Shown in pieces: positions 15,330 through 17,094 of a stretch of DNA of 17,094 bases. Numbering within the stretch: position 1 is the first letter of the stretch; every line of letters begins with the position of its first letter. The notes under the pieces were generated by a model. That model saw only the letters and a list, made by a program, of their open reading frames with translations, did not search any database and was not told the DNA's origin. This DNA comes from CAZXVW01 sp964644025 (GTDB lineage Bacteria; Acidobacteriota; Terriglobia; Bryobacterales; Bryobacteraceae): contig CAZXVW010000088.1 of NCBI GenBank assembly GCA_964644025.1, positions 1-17,094 of the forward strand, written 5' to 3'. A program made the position numbers and the translations under genes.

Positions 15330-15992
15330 TCAGCTCCTTTCCCGGGACCGGGTTCGGGTCCGGGTGTCTTCAGGTTCAGGGAACCATTTCTGCAAAATCG
15401 AGACGAACTTCAGGAACGCGGAATCAGTGCATCGCCGCAAGGATACCCGCTCTCCGATCGCCCTGAAAAGCGCGCTCGAGCGGGGCTTCCTGGCAATCCT
15501 CAGTGCCTCGTCCAAACACCGCTGAGGATGAACGGGTTTCACTTGTCCTTCCGCAAGATACCCTTCCGCCCGCATCCATTCCCGCAAGCCAAGCTGCCTC
15601 CTCCGCCAGCCGAGAATCTCCTCTACGTGAGGAGAATCGGTCCAAACCCAAGCCTCCAGCTCTGGATCGATCACAATCGCCGCGGCGCGGTCACTCCATC
15701 CCGATCGGCGCAAGCGCTCCTCCATTCTTTGCTCCAGTTCTTCTCGGGTAAGCTGCTCCTGGCCGCAGCCGTGCCGGTCACACATCATGATCGCATGCCG
15801 GTAACGGGCGCTCTGCGAGCGCAGCAACTCGTGCCCGCCAAGATAGACACTGGCATCGAAGTTCGGTTGGACGATCGTGTCAAACTCGGCGGGGCGGAGC
15901 GACCGGATTCCCAGCGAGTGGTACCGGCGCAAGAGTGTTTCCACCGAGACCTGCATGGACTTATCCGCGGTGAGTATGATGAGCTCTTTCAT
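15330..15992 (-). CDS. Toprim-like small protein paired with an AAA ATPase (MAD4-type family)
   Basis: This 220-residue protein has no signal peptide or membrane segment. An N-terminal beta strand ends in ILTADKSMQ (Asp10). A second motif, HAIMMCDRHGCGQE (Asp72, His74), sits where Toprim folds carry DxD. Next come a helical stretch with GWSDRAAAIVIDPELEAWVW (about 98-117), SPHVEEILGW (about 120-129) and a C-terminal domain ending near FVSILQKWFPEPED. It resembles a family of mostly uncharacterised proteins, some members of which I recall being named MAD4 of the methylation-associated defence system; this was recalled, not searched. The last 11 residues (TRTRTRSRERS) come from a GC-rich repeat and look non-conserved. 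The start lies 15 nt after the ATPase stop. It is a likely effector or nuclease partner of that ATPase. Confidence 0.72.
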   Translation of the reverse strand: MKELIILTADKSMQVSVETLLRRYHSLGIRSLRPAEFDTIVQPNFDASVYLGGHELLRSQSARYRHAIMMCDRHGCGQEQLTREELEQRMEERLRRSGWSDRAAAIVIDPELEAWVWTDSPHVEEILGWRRRQLGLREWMRAEGYLAEGQVKPVHPQRCLDEALRIARKPRSSALFRAIGERVSLRRCTDSAFLKFVSILQKWFPEPEDTRTRTRSRERS

Positions 15993-16007
15993 GACCGGTG
16001 CAAGTCA

Positions 16008-17094
16008 CTAACCCAAAATCCCTGAGGCAAAAAGAGCCCCCAAGGAAGTTTCGCCTTTCCAATCGCGAAGAGCAGGGTGTTCATCCCCGCGAACGATATC
16101 AACGGCACCGTCCGCAGTCCTGGCAAAGCATAGCAATTGCTCCGGCCTGGCTACGCCCAGCAGAACCGGAGAATGACTGGCCACCAACACCTGCCCCGAG
16201 TAAACCGAAGACAGCGATTGATAGACGGTTTCGACCGCTGTCGGGTGAATGCCATTTTCCGGCTCCTCGATCAGGTAGATTCCATTGAATTCGGGAACGT
16301 ATGCCAGAATCGTCAGCGCCAGCAACCGCAGTGTGCCGTCGGAGACGACCCAGGACGGCGCCTCCAATCCCCCCGAATAACGCAAGATCAGGTAAGCGTG
16401 CTTATCGTCTTCTCTGATGACGATCCGAATGTCCTCTACATCCGGCAAAGCCGTTCGCACGTGGGCCAGCCAGTCCTTATACATCGCGGGATGCGCTTGC
16501 TGCAGGTCCCGGATCACCCACGGCAGGTTGGACCCGTCGGGGCGGAACCCCCGAGGTTGCCCGGGAGGACTCGCGCGCCGCAGCGCCAGGTTGTTCAGCA
16601 CAATGCGCTGAATCCCTCGCTCTAGCAGACCTTTTAGCCAAATAGTCACCGGGAACTTGGATTCGTCCGGCGGCAGACTGCTCAGACTGGACTTATGAGG
16701 ACCGAATTTATAAGAAGACGCCCAAGGCCTGCGCTTACCTGCGTGGATCTCAGGATAGAAGTTGTCGTTCCCACCGGCGACCTTGTTGACAATGTAGTGC
16801 TGACCGGTGCTCTTCGGACTCAGAATGCTCGCCGGCGGGGTCTGGGCCTCGGGGAATAACGACCTTTCCATCGGCTCGATCCGTTGTCGAACTTTGAACA
16901 AGGCCCTCTCCCCTGCGATGGAGAGTTCCAGCGTTTCTGGGTCGGCGGAGATCTCGACTTCGTAGCGGATGGTGTCGTACTGCTGATCCGGCAACCGGGC
17001 ATGCAATCTCTCGGGTATCTTGGCCTCGATAGCCAACTCCAATGCGCCCGGCTTTCTCGCCCAGAACAGGTCCAGCGGGTTGTTGGTTCTGCCC
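16008..17094 (-). CDS. OLD/AAA_21-type ABC-like ATPase, N-terminus cut by window edge
   Basis: The frame stays open to the right edge: upstream of the TTG at 17042, 17 further codons read GRTNNPLDLFWARKPGA, so the true start and Walker A lie outside the window. About 361 residues are visible. The C-terminal ATPase half is clear: signature-like VVSDGTLRLLAL, Walker B IYLIEEPENGIHP with its catalytic glutamate, and the switch His in VLVASHSPVLLG. This is the AAA_21/AAA15 family, related to OLD, SMC-like and AbiEii-type ATPases. The middle part (about 100-200) is variable. In OLD and PARIS systems such an ATPase senses phage and controls a Toprim nuclease, and here a Toprim-like gene follows directly. 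A role in defence is inferred from this pairing; a DNA-repair role is the main alternative. Confidence 0.85.
   Translation of the reverse strand, partial: GRTNNPLDLFWARKPGALELAIEAKIPERLHARLPDQQYDTIRYEVEISADPETLELSIAGERALFKVRQRIEPMERSLFPEAQTPPASILSPKSTGQHYIVNKVAGGNDNFYPEIHAGKRRPWASSYKFGPHKSSLSSLPPDESKFPVTIWLKGLLERGIQRIVLNNLALRRASPPGQPRGFRPDGSNLPWVIRDLQQAHPAMYKDWLAHVRTALPDVEDIRIVIREDDKHAYLILRYSGGLEAPSWVVSDGTLRLLALTILAYVPEFNGIYLIEEPENGIHPTAVETVYQSLSSVYSGQVLVASHSPVLLGVARPEQLLCFARTADGAVDIVRGDEHPALRDWKGETSLGALFASGILG

Noticed and set aside
1..17094. CRISPR arrays, tRNA genes and insertion sequences
   Set aside because: No regularly spaced repeats, no cloverleaf-like sequence and no transposase or terminal repeats were seen on reading through both strands.

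Overview
The window is GC-rich bacterial chromosome (about 60-65% G+C by eye) with dense, overlapping housekeeping genes. It has an MsbA-type lipid exporter, a heptosyltransferase-like glycosyltransferase and a YcaR/Trm112-like protein, so the cell is Gram-negative-like. The gene order yicC-gmk-rpoZ-coaBC-family 4 UDG, an exported EF-hand hydrolase and an exported RraA-like protein fit an Acidobacteriota genome (Bryobacterales/Solibacter-like). That assignment is inferred from gene content and was not tested by a search.

Left part (1-2922). The left edge cuts the 3' end of a secreted alpha/beta hydrolase with an EF-hand loop (minus strand, start 941). A 95-residue protein with three degenerate repeats follows (1127-1414, minus), then about 520 bp with no recognisable gene, then a short-chain dehydrogenase of the D-mannonate oxidoreductase type (1937-2710, minus). 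The gap 2711-2922 carries two inverted AGTACT-containing sites ahead of the next gene.

Centre (2923-14132). A plus-strand PAS-PAS-HisKA-HATPase-REC hybrid kinase has an intact phospho-acceptor His and receiver but an eroded ATP-binding domain. It ends against a strong hairpin facing the convergent minus-strand cluster. That cluster reads, in transcription order: KDPG aldolase, Trm112-like protein, GT9 glycosyltransferase, MsbA-like ABC exporter, YicC, guanylate kinase, RNA polymerase omega, CoaBC, family 4 uracil-DNA glycosylase, thymidylate kinase, DNA polymerase III delta'. Neighbours are joined by 4-8 nt overlaps or gaps of no more than 24 nt, so they look like one transcription unit linking envelope assembly, nucleotide supply, CoA synthesis, repair and replication.

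Right part (14133-17094). Divergent from the aldolase is an exported RraA-like protein with a perfect hairpin/palindrome just ahead of its ribosome binding site. The right edge holds a minus-strand two-gene module: an OLD/AAA_21-type ATPase, cut at its N-terminus by the window edge, followed 15 nt later by a small Toprim-like protein. The two-gene logic resembles split OLD/PARIS-type anti-phage systems. This pair is the best candidate in the window for a poorly described system.
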